Shown here: positions 8,226 through 18,017 of the stretch, one piece after another
How the letters are laid out: each line of letters begins with the position of its first letter
Position numbering within the stretch: position 1 is the first letter of the stretch
Source of the DNA: Streptomyces albus subsp. albus
Lineage (GTDB): Bacteria; Actinomycetota; Actinomycetes; Streptomycetales; Streptomycetaceae
Length of the DNA stretch: 64,000 nt
Direction of reading: 5' to 3'
NCBI RefSeq assembly: GCF_000725885.1
Contig: NZ_JODR01000023.1
Location: forward strand, 53,756-117,755
Translations under genes and position numbers: made by a program
Notes under the pieces: generated by a model
Told to the model about the DNA's origin: nothing
Databases searched by the model: none
What the model saw: only the letters and a program-made list of their open reading frames with translations

Positions 8226-9674
8226 ATGACCACCTTCGTGGACCGCGTCGAGCTGCACGTCGCCGCGGGTAACGGTGGGCACGGCTGCGCCTCCGTGCAC
8301 CGGGAGAAGTTCAAGCCGCTCGGCGGACCCGACGGCGGCAACGGCGGGCGCGGCGGCGATGTCGTCTTCGTCGTCGACCCGGATGTGACCACGCTCCTCG
8401 ACTACCACCACAGCCCGCACCGCAAGGCCACCAACGGCCGTCCCGGCGAGGGCGGCCACCGCTCCGGGCAGGACGGCAAGGACCTGGTGCTGCCGGTCCC
8501 GGACGGCACCGTCGTGCTCGACCGGAACGGGGAGGTGCTGGCCGACATGGTCGGCGCCGGCACCACCTTCATCGCCGGCCGCGGCGGCCGGGGCGGCCTC
8601 GGCAACGCCGCGCTGGCCTCCGCCCGCCGCAAGGCGCCCGGCTTCGCGCTGCTGGGCGAGCCCGGCGAGGCCCGGGACGTGGTGCTGGAGCTCAAGACGG
8701 TCGCCGATGTGGCGCTCGTCGGCTACCCCAGCGCCGGCAAGTCCTCGTTGATCTCGGTGCTCTCCGCGGCCAAGCCGAAGATCGCCGACTACCCGTTCAC
8801 CACCCTGGTGCCGAACCTGGGCGTCGTCACCGCCGGTGCCGGCGTCTACACCATCGCGGACGTACCCGGGCTGATCCCGGGCGCCAGTGAGGGCCGGGGG
8901 CTCGGGCTGGAGTTCCTGCGGCACGTCGAGCGGTGCTCCGTCCTCGTGCACGTACTGGACTGCGCCACCCTGGAGACCGACCGCGACCCGGTCAGCGACC
9001 TGGACGTCATCGAGGCGGAGCTGGCCCGCTACGGCGGTCTTGAGGACCGTCCCCGGGTGGTCGTCCTCAACAAGACGGACATCCCCGAGGGCAAGGACCT
9101 GGCCGACATCATCCGGCCCGATCTGGAGGCACGCGGCCTGCCCGTCTTCGAGGTGTCCGCCGTCTCCCGGCAGGGCCTCAAGGAGCTGTCCTACGCCCTG
9201 GCGGGCCTCGTGGACGAGGCCCGCGCGGCCCGCCCAGTGGAGCAGGCCACCCGCGTCGTCATCCGGCCCAAGGCGGTGGACGACACCGGCTTCACGGTGA
9301 CCCGCGTCGAGGAGGGCCTCTTCAGGGTTCGCGGCGAGAAGCCGGAGCGCTGGGTGCGGCAGACCGACTTCAACAACGACGAGGCCGTCGGCTACCTCGC
9401 CGACCGGCTCGCCCGTCTCGGGGTCGAGGACGAACTCCTCAAGGCCGGTGCCCGCGAGGGTGACGGCGTCGCCATCGGCGACGAGGAGAACGCCGTCGTC
9501 TTCGACTGGGAGCCCACCATGGTCAGCGGCGCCGAGATGCTCGGCCGCCGGGGCGAGGACCACCGGTTCGAGGCTCCCCGTCCCGCCGCCCAGCGCCGCC
9601 GCGACCGTGAGGCCGAACGCGCGGAGCGGGAGGCCATGGACGAGTACCAGGGTTTCGACCCCTTCGAGGGCTGA
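8226..9674 (+). CDS. obgE: GTPase ObgE/CgtA
   Basis: Essential GTPase acting in 50S ribosome assembly, stress signalling and, in Streptomyces, control of development. The 482 aa show the glycine-rich OBG fold (about 1-158; [27 protein letters not shown]), the G domain from about 160 (G1 GYPSAGKSS, switch [12 protein letters not shown]3 [10 protein letters not shown]4 NKTD), and a C-terminal OCT domain (about 345-425; [19 protein letters not shown]). A basic/acidic tail follows. The ATG has GGGAGGCAC upstream. rplU-rpmA-obgE is a conserved order; here a strong hairpin separates obgE from rpmA. Confidence 0.97.
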   Translation: MTTFVDRVELHVAAGNGGHGCASVHREKFKPLGGPDGGNGGRGGDVVFVVDPDVTTLLDYHHSPHRKATNGRPGEGGHRSGQDGKDLVLPVPDGTVVLDRNGEVLADMVGAGTTFIAGRGGRGGLGNAALASARRKAPGFALLGEPGEARDVVLELKTVADVALVGYPSAGKSSLISVLSAAKPKIADYPFTTLVPNLGVVTAGAGVYTIADVPGLIPGASEGRGLGLEFLRHVERCSVLVHVLDCATLETDRDPVSDLDVIEAELARYGGLEDRPRVVVLNKTDIPEGKDLADIIRPDLEARGLPVFEVSAVSRQGLKELSYALAGLVDEARAARPVEQATRVVIRPKAVDDTGFTVTRVEEGLFRVRGEKPERWVRQTDFNNDEAVGYLADRLARLGVEDELLKAGAREGDGVAIGDEENAVVFDWEPTMVSGAEMLGRRGEDHRFEAPRPAAQRRRDREAERAEREAMDEYQGFDPFEG

Positions 9675-9701
9675 CCGGGAACCGGCCCGGCGCACTCCGG
9701 A

Positions 9702-9731
9702 CCGGCCCGGCGGACTCCACCGCCGGGCCGG
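9702..9731. terminator. Hairpin between convergent obgE and the PLD-like gene
   Basis: Perfect 12-bp inverted repeat CCGGCCCGGCGG (9702-9713) with its complement at 9720-9731 and a 6-nt loop. It can serve both converging genes. Confidence 0.7.
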
Positions 9732-9807
9732 AACTTTTCCGGGGCCGTCTTCCGGGTCCGTCCTCCCGGGGCCCGTCCTCCCGGGGCGCGCTGCCCGTGT
9801 CCGGCCG

Positions 9808-11061
9808 TCAGTGCTCCGGCTGGGGACTGACCCCCTTGCAGCGGGGGGTGTCGTCGTGGACGCCGGGGACGGCCGAGGCCCGCAGCGCGCGGAAGCGCTG
9901 GAGGTAGGCGTCGTGGACGGCGGGCGAGTCCACCTTCAGCAGCGTCTCGTCGTTCTTGGTGAGGGCGGGGCCGGAGTAGTTGTGGCTGCCGGTCCACACC
10001 AGTGCGCGCCGGGCACCGGCGTAGCGGCCGGTGATCAGCAGGGTCTTGGAGTGCACGACCTGGCGCGAGGTGCCCGGGTCGCCGTCGTCGTCGTAGTGCA
10101 GGCACCGCACGGTGGGGCCGCCGGGCTGGTGCAGGGTCTCCCAGGTGCCCGGGGAGCCGGTGCTGTCCGCGCTGTCGGTCTCCGCGTAGACGATGTCCAC
10201 CGCGCAGCCCTGCCGCTGGAGCGAGCGGAGCCGGTCGGCGACGGCCTGCCGGGTGAGCTTGAACATGGCCAGCCGGACGGCGGTGCGGTGCTCGCCCTGT
10301 GCGTCGCGCCAGCGGCAGGTGACGTTGTCGAGGATTCCGGTCACGGTGTCCCCGCCGTGCGGTCGCGGGAAGAAGTAGCCGGTGTAGGGGCCGGCGGTCC
10401 GGCGGGTGTAGCGCCAGGCGCGCCAGTCGGCCTTGGCGACGGCGTCGAAGTACCGGCTGTAGGCGGTGTACGTCCCCGTGTGCGCGACGACGAGCGCGTC
10501 GTTCCAGAACTTGCTGTAGCTGCCGCTCGACAGGTTGGAGGACGTCTGCACCACGACGTTTCTCAGGCCGCCGGTGTCCGAGAAGAGCCAGAACTTGTTG
10601 TGCGCGATGGAGGCGCCGGCGGCCGGGTCGCCCAGGCAGGAGCGGTTCTTGGGACAGAGCCCGACGAAGGACCGTTTCCTCCGGTCGGTGCCCAGTGCCT
10701 TGCGCAGGATCCCGTAGGACGTGCTGGAGGGCATGGAGCTGACGCTGGACTCGTCCAGCATCACCTGGACGTTGACGCGACGTTTCTTCGCGGTGTGCGC
10801 CCCTGCCAGCGCACGCGCGATCCCGGCGTCCCAGAAGTGGTACAGGGCCACCTTGACGGTCGAGCGGGGCGCGGCGCCCTTGATACGGGTCAGCAGGGCG
10901 CTGCGGATGGCGCGCTGCTGGGCACGGGTGCCGTCCGGCTGGTTGAAGACCGGGCCGGTGCGCGGGGCGGCGGTCTGCGCGTGGGCGGGCGTGGTGAGGG
11001 GGAGCCCCGCGGCGAGCAGCAGCGCGGCGAGGGGTGGTGCGGCGGCTTGCAGGCGTGACAA
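9808..11061 (-). CDS. Secreted phospholipase D-like protein
   Basis: 417 aa with a Sec signal peptide (MSRLQAAAPPLAALLLAAGL, then Ala-rich with a probable cut after AHA). Two HKD half-sites of the PLD superfamily are visible: HNKFWLF followed by SSNLSSGSYSKFWND, and HSKTLLITGRYAGARRALVW followed by TGSHNYSGPALTKNDE. Each supplies His/Lys/Asn/Glu-type residues as in other extracellular PLD-like enzymes of Streptomyces. The substrate is unknown (phospholipid or nucleic acid phosphodiester). Start is TTG with GGAGGG 6 nt upstream on the minus strand. It is downstream of the glycerophosphotransferase-type gene on the same strand but separated by a terminator. Confidence 0.85.
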   Translation of the reverse strand: MSRLQAAAPPLAALLLAAGLPLTTPAHAQTAAPRTGPVFNQPDGTRAQQRAIRSALLTRIKGAAPRSTVKVALYHFWDAGIARALAGAHTAKKRRVNVQVMLDESSVSSMPSSTSYGILRKALGTDRRKRSFVGLCPKNRSCLGDPAAGASIAHNKFWLFSDTGGLRNVVVQTSSNLSSGSYSKFWNDALVVAHTGTYTAYSRYFDAVAKADWRAWRYTRRTAGPYTGYFFPRPHGGDTVTGILDNVTCRWRDAQGEHRTAVRLAMFKLTRQAVADRLRSLQRQGCAVDIVYAETDSADSTGSPGTWETLHQPGGPTVRCLHYDDDGDPGTSRQVVHSKTLLITGRYAGARRALVWTGSHNYSGPALTKNDETLLKVDSPAVHDAYLQRFRALRASAVPGVHDDTPRCKGVSPQPEH

Positions 11062-11188
11062 CTGTGTCCCTCCGGGCGGATGGGGCGGACTGGCCGCAAG
11101 CGAGCGTAGGTATGTAAGACGTTCCTACTCAGCCGGTTCCTGACCTGCCCGGCCCGCCGTGTTGCTGGTGTGACGCAGGTATACGGAA

Positions 11189-11222
11189 GGGCCCCGGGAG
11201 GCGAATCATCCTCCCGGGGCCC
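11189..11222 (-). terminator. Terminator after the glycerophosphotransferase-family gene
   Basis: Perfect 13-bp stem (GGGCCCCGGGAGG, 11189-11201, with 11210-11222) and an 8-nt loop, about 110 nt past the stop of the minus-strand gene. Confidence 0.75.
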
Positions 11223-11330
11223 CACACCTTCACGCGCTTCCGTGCGCCGTCACACGCACCGTGCGCCGCCCGAACGAGTGAACCGTGCTGTGCCGCACCT
11301 CACACGGGGCGGCGCGGCGCGGCGTCGTCC

Positions 11331-13442
11331 TCACGTCGTGACCGCGTCCTCCGGGTCGGCGGCACCCGGCGCCTCCAGCTCGGACTCCTCGGCCCCCTGG
11401 TTCGTCTCCCGCTGGCCGGGGATCTCGGCCGTACGCCGCGCGACGCGCGCGTTGCGGGCGTCCGCCTCCGCGGCCAGCTTGAGCGCCGCGGCGTTGAACC
11501 GGACCAGCGAGGGCGGGTCGGAGGGACCCAGCAGATGCCGCTTGAGCTCCTTGCGCGCCTGCACCAGGGTGTCCTTGGCCGGATCGCGCACCGTCTCCAG
11601 CAGCGCCGGGACCTGCTTCGCGTCGGGCGTGAGCACCGTACCGGCCCGAACGGTCGGGAAGGTCGCCCGGAACTCCTCCTCGGTCATCCCGCTGGTGTTG
11701 GCCACCGCGTACGGCTTCTCGCTGCTCAGGTAGTCCGAGACGACGGAGGAGACGTCCGAGATCAGCAGGTCGGCCTGGTTGAAGCAGGTGAAGATCGCCG
11801 GCCGGGGGCCGGTGATGATCTGGTGCTCCGACTCGGGAAAGGAGGCCCAGTAGGCGGCCTCCCACGCCTCGGTCGCGGCGCGCACCCGGTCGGCGTTGCC
11901 CTCCTCCGGGGCGCCCTGGACCTTCATCCGCTCCATCTCGTCCGCACTGGCACGGAACGCGGTGGTCGTGACCCGGTCCAGCTCCGCCGTGCGGCGCTCC
12001 AGCTCAGCCACGGCCTCCGCGTCGCGCCGGCCGCTGCCGCGCTCGGCGTTGGCCTGCGTGATCATGGCGCGGATGCGCTGGTCGGCGGCGCCCGCCCGGG
12101 GGTCGACCGAGCCGGTCATCGGGTGCGGCTTGTACAGCAGGCGGACCTTCGGGTCGGCCAGCAGGTGCCGGACGATGTTCTCACCGGCGAGCACCACCGA
12201 GGTGTTGCCCGGGTTGCCGTCCCAGCCCTCCCAGGTGGGGGCGTACAGCACGGTCGTGTACGCGCTGCGGGGGGCGGCTGCCCGCTCGTCGGCGTGCTGG
12301 ATGGGGCTCAGCTGGGGACGGCCGACCTCGACCACGTCGTTGTCGTCCACGCCCACCTCGGCGAGCGCGTACCGCTCGCGGGCCGCCTCACCGGCCACCC
12401 ACACCTCGTCGTACGCCTTGGCGTACGGGTTGCAGGAGGAGAGCTTGTCCGACTCACCGTGGTTGATGAAGGCGTGCTTGATGGTGGGGATGCGCAGCAC
12501 CTGGGAGGTCTTGCCGGAGTTCGCCGGGTGGATCAGCACCCGCAGCGTGGAGTGCTCCAGCCGCATGAGGTGGGCGACCTTGGGGATGCACACGATCGGG
12601 ATGTCGGTGGCGTCGATCTTCTGCACCATGAAGCGTTCCCGCAGCACGATCAGCGGCCGGCCGTCGAGGTCCGCCAGGGTGCCCAGCCACATGTTGGCCT
12701 GGTAGGCGCTGGTCGTCCCGCCGGAGAAGTACATGCCGACGGTCGGCCGGTAGTCGGCCAGCCACTTGTCGAGCCAGGCCAGCACCTCCTGCTCGCTCCT
12801 GGCGCGCTTCTTCGGCAGCAGCCAGGTGGCCAGGTAGAAGGCGCTGCCGAGCGACAGCAGGAACGAGCAGCCCACGCCGACCAGGCCCCACTCCTGCTGG
12901 GAGAGGCCCGCGGTGAGCATCAGCCCGAGGGTGCCGGGGATGGAGAAGCGCAGCAGCCGGCGGCTGGGCTGCCGGGCGAGCAGCCGGGAGGGCGCGTTGG
13001 TGAGGTTGAGCGCGGTCGCGTCGATGTTGCGGGTGACGACCGGCAGGGTGCGGCTGCGGCGGACGAGCTGGGCCACCGCCTGGCACAGGAAGTGCGCGGC
13101 GTAGACGAAAAGCAGCAGCAGGGTCAGCGGACGTTCGATGTCCGGCGGGACGTCGGGGATCCGGACCAGTCCGATGACGATCAGCATGTCGCGCAGCAGC
13201 TGTCTCGTCGTGACGTCGAAGCGGACCTTCCCGAGGAGCGCCAGCAGCCCCGGCTGCTGGTGTGTCAGGTACAGGTCGAGCGCGAGGCCCGCCAGCGAGG
13301 CGGTGACGAAGACGGGCACGTTCGGCAGCAGTGCGCCCGCCAGCTGTGCGGTGTAGAACACCGCCAGCGCGAGCAGCGCCGCGAGCTGCACGGCGCGTCG
13401 TGTGGAGAGTCCGGCAGAGGGCACGGGCTGGGCTCCTGGCAT
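11331..13442 (-). CDS. CDP-glycerol glycerophosphotransferase-family polymer synthase (PdtA-like)
   Basis: About 703 aa. The N-terminal 240 residues hold several membrane segments (AVQLAALLALAVFYTAQLAG, VFVTASLAGLALDLYL, two more around residues 95-220). The C-terminal part is a TagB/TagF-type GT-B domain (PF04464) with HGESDK, GRPQLS, LYAPTWEGWDGN, YKPHPMTG and the nucleotide-binding ADLLISDVSSVVSDYLSSEK. It resembles, from memory, S. coelicolor PdtA (SCO2592), needed for a poly-diglycosylphosphate polymer of the spore wall. The exact polymer is not deducible here. Start: ATG at 13442, downstream of a promoter at 13500-13529; the frame is open farther upstream to a TTG at 13529, but that overlaps the promoter. 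Confidence 0.8.
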   Translation of the reverse strand: MPGAQPVPSAGLSTRRAVQLAALLALAVFYTAQLAGALLPNVPVFVTASLAGLALDLYLTHQQPGLLALLGKVRFDVTTRQLLRDMLIVIGLVRIPDVPPDIERPLTLLLLFVYAAHFLCQAVAQLVRRSRTLPVVTRNIDATALNLTNAPSRLLARQPSRRLLRFSIPGTLGLMLTAGLSQQEWGLVGVGCSFLLSLGSAFYLATWLLPKKRARSEQEVLAWLDKWLADYRPTVGMYFSGGTTSAYQANMWLGTLADLDGRPLIVLRERFMVQKIDATDIPIVCIPKVAHLMRLEHSTLRVLIHPANSGKTSQVLRIPTIKHAFINHGESDKLSSCNPYAKAYDEVWVAGEAARERYALAEVGVDDNDVVEVGRPQLSPIQHADERAAAPRSAYTTVLYAPTWEGWDGNPGNTSVVLAGENIVRHLLADPKVRLLYKPHPMTGSVDPRAGAADQRIRAMITQANAERGSGRRDAEAVAELERRTAELDRVTTTAFRASADEMERMKVQGAPEEGNADRVRAATEAWEAAYWASFPESEHQIITGPRPAIFTCFNQADLLISDVSSVVSDYLSSEKPYAVANTSGMTEEEFRATFPTVRAGTVLTPDAKQVPALLETVRDPAKDTLVQARKELKRHLLGPSDPPSLVRFNAAALKLAAEADARNARVARRTAEIPGQRETNQGAEESELEAPGAADPEDAVTT

Positions 13443-13827
13443 GGAGATCGAAGGTCTGCTGAAGGGGTGGCCGGTGACGGTGGCCAGAGTCGACCCCTGA
13501 CCGTATGCCGCCCGCGGGTCAAGTGACAATCTTCCCCGGCCCGGGATACGTGCTTACGGGGTCAAAGGTAACCATCCTCACCCGTCCACCGAGCGAAACG
13601 GATGAGCGTCCCGGACCAGCGCTGACGTAGATTGCGACGGAGGATCCGTGGCGGACACACCGGTTCGCGGGCGCACAGCCGCGCCCCGTCCCACGCCGCG
13701 GCGGGCACGGTACGAGGGGTGCGTAACGGGCGTGGCAGGGCAGACGGCACAGGGGCGCGGGACGGGCACCGCGCGGCAGCGGACCGAGCAGACGGTCACC
13801 CAGGGTGAGGGACAGGAGCGGCGGGCG
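13443..13827. other. Divergent intergenic region, PdtA-like gene / proB
   Basis: 385 nt between divergent starts. It contains the minus-strand promoter at 13500-13529 and a possible plus-strand -10 (TAGATT, 13628-13633) for proB. The proB frame is open through most of the right half (GTG at 13648 and 13732), but the encoded residues are low-complexity and not ProB-like. No other gene is supported. Confidence 0.5.
13500..13529 (-). promoter_or_regulatory. Promoter of the PdtA-like gene
   Basis: On the minus strand TTGTCA (13529-13524), an 18-bp spacer and TACGGT (13505-13500) form a sigma-HrdB-like promoter, putting the 5' end near 13493 and giving a leader of about 50 nt. Confidence 0.5.
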
Positions 13828-14934
13828 GTGGCCGAGGCGCGCCGCGTCGTCGTCAAGGTCGGCTCCTCCTCGCTGACCACCGCCGCCGGCGGGCTGGACG
13901 CCGACCGGGTGGACGCCCTCGTCGACGTCCTCGCCACCCACGCCGCCCGCCCCGACCGCGAGATAGTGCTGGTCTCCTCCGGCGCCATCGCCGCCGGCCT
14001 GGCGCCGCTGGGCCTCACCAAACGGCCCCGCGACCTCGCCCGCCAGCAGGCCGCCGCCAGTGTCGGCCAGGGGCTGCTGGTGGCCCGCTACACCGCGTCC
14101 TTCGCCCGTTACGGCCGCCGCGTCGGCCAGGTGCTGCTCACCTCCGACGACACCAGCCGCCGCGCCCACTACCGCAACGCATACCGCACCCTCGACCAGC
14201 TGCTGACCATGGGCGCCGTGCCCGTCGTCAACGAGAACGACACGGTGGCCACCGACGAGATCCGCTTCGGGGACAACGACCGCCTCGCCGCCCTCGTCGC
14301 CCATCTGGTCCGCGCCGACCTCCTCGTCCTCCTCTCCGACGTCGACGGGCTCTACGACGGCAATCCGGCCACCCCCGGCACCCGGCGCATCGGCGAGGTG
14401 CGCGGCCCGGCCGAGCTGGAGGGCATCGACATCGGCAGCGCGGGCAGTGCCGGGGTGGGCACGGGCGGCATGGTCACCAAGGTGGAGGCCGCGGGCATCG
14501 CGGCCGGGGCGGGCATCCCGGTGGTGCTCACCTCCGCCGTGCACGCCGCCGACGCGCTGGCCGGGCGCGGGACGGGCACCTATTTCCACCCCACCGGGCG
14601 GCGGGCGGCCGGACGGCTGCTGTGGCTGGCGCACGCCTCCGCGCCCACCGGCGCGCTCACCCTCGACGACGGCGCCGTCCGCGCCGTGGTGGACCGCCGC
14701 ACCTCGCTGCTGCCCGCCGGCATCGCCGGGGTCGAGGGAGAGTTCTCGGCCGGCGACCCGGTGGAGCTGCGCGACTCCGAGGGCCGCGCGGTCGCCCGCG
14801 GGCTGGTGAACTTCGACGCAAGAGAGCTGCCCCGGCTGCTGGGCCGCTCCACGTACGAGCTGGCCAGGGAGCTGGGCCCGGCCTACGAGCGCGAGGTCGT
14901 CCACCGTGACGATCTGGTGGTGCTGCGCCCCTGA
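13828..14934 (+). CDS. proB: Glutamate 5-kinase (with PUA domain)
   Basis: First step of proline synthesis: ATP-dependent phosphorylation of glutamate. 368 aa from the chosen GTG, matching the family length of about 367. Amino-acid-kinase domain: VVVKVGSSSLT at the N terminus, VSSGAIAAG, PVVNENDTVATDEIRFGDND and GTGGMVTKVEAA. The C-terminal PUA domain spans about residues 275-360 (LTLDDGAVRAV to GLVNFDARELPRLLGRST). The start was chosen for AGGAG 9 nt upstream and the homology onset; upstream GTGs would add up to 60 low-complexity residues. proA lies 0.8 kb downstream with one small gene between. Confidence 0.95.
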   Translation: MAEARRVVVKVGSSSLTTAAGGLDADRVDALVDVLATHAARPDREIVLVSSGAIAAGLAPLGLTKRPRDLARQQAAASVGQGLLVARYTASFARYGRRVGQVLLTSDDTSRRAHYRNAYRTLDQLLTMGAVPVVNENDTVATDEIRFGDNDRLAALVAHLVRADLLVLLSDVDGLYDGNPATPGTRRIGEVRGPAELEGIDIGSAGSAGVGTGGMVTKVEAAGIAAGAGIPVVLTSAVHAADALAGRGTGTYFHPTGRRAAGRLLWLAHASAPTGALTLDDGAVRAVVDRRTSLLPAGIAGVEGEFSAGDPVELRDSEGRAVARGLVNFDARELPRLLGRSTYELARELGPAYEREVVHRDDLVVLRP

Positions 14935-15143
14935 GCACACCGGCCGGCTCGTACGTGTGGGCGGTGCCGTACCCGGGCGGCGGGGAAAAAGTCCAGCCTT
15001 TCCATGGACACCTTCGGCAAAACCGCCCCGCGCGGGCGCCCGGACTGGTCAACTTTGACTCGGGCGGTGCGCGCGGCACGTGCACTCGCACGTGCACGCG
15101 CCCTCCTCGCCGCACACACCAGCACCACTCCAGGAGGCCACCG

Positions 15144-15542
15144 GTGAGACGACTGGCCAGCGTCGACATGGCGTCTTCTCCCCAGCCCGAGGAACGAGCC
15201 GCATCCCGGCTCTGGCACATCACGCTCAGCGTCGCCGGCCAGGAGGCGCCGCTGGGCGAGGTGCGGCGCGCGCTGGAACAGCTCGCCCACGACCACCCGT
15301 TCCTGCTCACCAGCCGGTACGCCAACGACCACGCGGAGATCCGCTACTGGGAGGAGGCGCGCGACCTGCACGACGCCGCCGCCGTGGCACTGCGGCTGTG
15401 GGGCGAACACCGGTCCACAGCGAGACTGCCGCCCTGGGAGATCGTCGGCCTGGAGGTCATCGGCCGCCGGACCTACCAGCAGCGCGTCGCCGAGGGCTAC
15501 GGCCCCCCGCCCGCCAGCCGGGTCGGAGTGCACCCCTTCTGA
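15144..15542 (+). CDS. Conserved small protein between proB and proA, unknown function
   Basis: 132 aa. GTG start with a strong AGGAGG 6 nt upstream; an internal ATG (15168) begins MASSPQPEERAASRLWHITL. The residues LEQLAHDHPFLLTSRYANDH and AEIRYWEEARDLHDAAAVAL are typical of a small actinobacterial family found beside proline genes. I know no assigned function. It is a compact, charged, soluble protein without signal peptide or membrane segment. The 209-nt gap before it contains two GCACGTGC palindromes (15076-15083 and 15088-15095) able to form a hairpin. Confidence 0.8.
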   Translation: MRRLASVDMASSPQPEERAASRLWHITLSVAGQEAPLGEVRRALEQLAHDHPFLLTSRYANDHAEIRYWEEARDLHDAAAVALRLWGEHRSTARLPPWEIVGLEVIGRRTYQQRVAEGYGPPPASRVGVHPF

Positions 15543-15620
15543 CCCCGGGACGCACAGCCCGTGGTGATTCCGGTACGCATGGCCGGTACGGCCGGTACTG
15601 ATCACCGGAGGCACAGCCCC

Positions 15621-15660
15621 CGGCATGGGGCCGCAGCCCCCAGCATGGGGCCGCAGCACC
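15621..15660. repeat. Two 20-bp direct repeats upstream of proA
   Basis: CGGCATGGGGCCGCAGCCCC (15621-15640) is followed directly by CAGCATGGGGCCGCAGCACC (15641-15660) and a decayed third start. No gene lies here. Confidence 0.7.
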
Positions 15661-15743
15661 CGGCGTAGGCGGCTGCCGGAGGCGTCCCGCAGCCCGTGAG
15701 ACGCCGGGGCGCCACCGCACGCGCCCCGGCTACCATGCGCGCC

Positions 15744-17015
15744 ATGAGCGCACCCCAGACCACGGACAGCCCCGTCCTCGAAGCGGCCCGCCGCGCGCGG
15801 ACGGCGGCGGCCGACCTCGCTCCGGCACCCCGCACCCTGCGCGACGCGGCCCTCGCGGCGATCGCCGACGCGCTCACCGCGCGCACCGACGAGATCGTCA
15901 CCGCCAACGCCGAGGACGTCTCGGCGGCCCGCGCCGCGGGCACCCCCGAGTCGGTCGTCGACCGGCTCACCCTCACCCCCGAGCGGGTCGCGGCCATCGC
16001 CTCGGACGTGAGGGACGTGATCGCCCTCCCCGACCCGGTGGGCGAGGTGCTGCGCGGCTCGACGCTCCCCAACGGGCTGGAACTGCGCCAGGTCCGCGTC
16101 CCCCTCGGGGTCGTCGGCATCATCTACGAGGCGCGCCCCAACGTGACCGTGGACGCGGCGGCCCTCTGCCTCAAGTCGGGCAACGCCGTGCTGCTGCGCG
16201 GCTCCTCCTCGGCGCACGCCTCCAACACCGCGCTGGTGGCGGTGCTCCGCGACGCGGTGACCGAGGCGGGGCTGCCGGCCGACGTCGTCCAGCTCGTACC
16301 CGGACAGAGCCGGGAGAGCGTCACCGAGCTGATGCGCGCCCGCGGCCTGGTGGACGTCCTCATCCCGCGCGGCGGCGCCTCGCTGATCAAGACGGTGGTC
16401 GAACAGTCCACGGTGCCGGTCATCGAGACGGGCACCGGTAACTGCCACGTGTACGTGGACGAGCGGGCCGACCTGGAGACCGCGCTGGCCATCCTCGTCA
16501 ACTCCAAGGCCCAGCGGCCCAGCGTCTGCAACGCCGCCGAGACGGTCCTGGTGCACGAGGGCATCGCCGACGCCTTCCTCCCGCGCGCCCTGGACGCGCT
16601 TGCCCAGGCCGGCGTCACCGTGCACGGGGACAAGGCGTGGCAGCAGGCCGGCGGCGAGACGGTGGTGCCCGCGACCGACGACGACTGGGCGGCCGAGTAC
16701 CTCTCCTACGACATCGCCGCCGCCGTCGTCCCCTCGCTGGACGCCGCCGTCGAACACATCCGGACGCACTCCTCCGGCCACACCGAGGCGATCGTCACCA
16801 CCGACACCGCGGCGGCCCGCCGCTTCACCGCACTGGTGGACTCCGCCGCCGTCATGGTCAACGCCTCCACACGGTTCACCGACGGATCGCAGTTCGGCTT
16901 CGGCGCGGAGATCGGCATCTCGACGCAGAAGCTGCACGCCCGCGGCCCCATGGGACTGCCGGAGCTGACCTCCACGAAGTACGTGGTCACCGGGGACGGG
17001 CACATCCGCCGCTGA
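15744..17015 (+). CDS. proA: Gamma-glutamyl phosphate reductase
   Basis: NADPH-dependent reduction of glutamyl phosphate to glutamate semialdehyde, step two of proline synthesis. 423 aa with family motifs [45 protein letters not shown] and the catalytic Cys in [14 protein letters not shown] (near residue 262). The ATG at 15744 is preferred over 15735: TACCAT (15731-15736) ends 7 nt before it and no Shine-Dalgarno is present, as expected for a leaderless transcript. It is separated from proB by about 800 nt, so it probably has its own promoter. Confidence 0.95.
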   Translation: MSAPQTTDSPVLEAARRARTAAADLAPAPRTLRDAALAAIADALTARTDEIVTANAEDVSAARAAGTPESVVDRLTLTPERVAAIASDVRDVIALPDPVGEVLRGSTLPNGLELRQVRVPLGVVGIIYEARPNVTVDAAALCLKSGNAVLLRGSSSAHASNTALVAVLRDAVTEAGLPADVVQLVPGQSRESVTELMRARGLVDVLIPRGGASLIKTVVEQSTVPVIETGTGNCHVYVDERADLETALAILVNSKAQRPSVCNAAETVLVHEGIADAFLPRALDALAQAGVTVHGDKAWQQAGGETVVPATDDDWAAEYLSYDIAAAVVPSLDAAVEHIRTHSSGHTEAIVTTDTAAARRFTALVDSAAVMVNASTRFTDGSQFGFGAEIGISTQKLHARGPMGLPELTSTKYVVTGDGHIRR

Positions 17016-17127
17016 ACCCCGGGGCACCGGGCGGGGCGGGGCCGGCACCGCGGGGTGGGGGAGGGATTTCCCGCCCGATTTCCGCTGGCCCTGCCCAAAT
17101 CGCCCGCCTGGGTCTACGCTGGATCGC

Positions 17128-17790
17128 GTGCCGGACGACGTGGGGGGTCAGCCGTTCCCGGACGGCGAGGAGCCCGAGTACCGCGACCACGGGGCAGCGG
17201 ACGACGAGTTCGCGTCCGTGGTGCTCGACGAGGACTTCGTACGGGCGGCCGAGGTCCACGAGCCCAGCGCGGCCGAGCGCATACTCGCCTCCGCCCAGTC
17301 CCACGCCGAGCTGACGGAAGGCGACAGCCAGCGCCTCCTCGACGAGAGCGCCGGTTACGCCCGCGCCAAGCAGGACTTCCCGCCCGACGATCCGGCGGAC
17401 GACGAGCCCTGCTTCGACGACGACCCGGAGGACGAGGGGCGCTTCGACCGCTCCGAGTACCGCGAGTACGGCCCGCACGGCGTGCCCCCCGAGTTGGAGC
17501 CGGCCTACGAGCACGGGGCGGACTTCGGTTACCTGCACGGTGCCCACGGCCCCCGCGCGGGCGGCGGAGGACGCCCCTACCGGGGCCACCGCAGCTGGCA
17601 GCGGCCCGTCGCCTGGGTGCTCGCCGTGGTGATGGGGATCGGCGTGGTGGCGCTGGCCTTCTCCGCCGTCTACCGCGGCGCCTCCAACCAGCGCCAGGAG
17701 CCCGCGCCGCCACCCGCCACCAGCGGTGTGGAGCCGACGAGCGAACCGGACGCGCTGCCGAGCGTCTCCGCCGGCACCCCCGGCGGCTGA
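17128..17790 (+). CDS. Single-pass membrane protein with acidic cytoplasmic domain
   Basis: 220 aa, unknown function. An acidic N-terminal region of about 150 residues contains DDEFASVVLDEDFVRAAEVH then EPSAAER. A His/Gly/Arg-rich linker and one membrane segment (about 158-178, VAWVLAVVMGIGVVALAFSAV) follow, then a short Pro/Ser/Thr-rich external tail. The N-terminal motif closely matches that of the next gene (18018-19139), so the two are related at this end. Start GTG 17128: TACGCT (17114-17119) lies 8 nt upstream and there is no Shine-Dalgarno, suggesting leaderless transcription. Confidence 0.8.
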   Translation: MPDDVGGQPFPDGEEPEYRDHGAADDEFASVVLDEDFVRAAEVHEPSAAERILASAQSHAELTEGDSQRLLDESAGYARAKQDFPPDDPADDEPCFDDDPEDEGRFDRSEYREYGPHGVPPELEPAYEHGADFGYLHGAHGPRAGGGGRPYRGHRSWQRPVAWVLAVVMGIGVVALAFSAVYRGASNQRQEPAPPPATSGVEPTSEPDALPSVSAGTPGG

Positions 17791-18017
17791 GGACCCCGCG
17801 TCAGCGGGCACACCGGGGCACGCCGGTCGCCGTACCGCGTACACCGCCGGAGCCGTCGGTGCGGACCGCCGCGTCCGTCCGCGCGCACCGCCGGGTCCGT
17901 CCACGCCACCCTCGGCGGACCGGCCGGGCCGGCGTAGGAGAACAGCCCGCCGGCCATCCGGCAAGTTGTCCGGGACCACGCCGTCTGCGTTCCCCCGCCC
18001 GGTCCTACCCTGGTGCT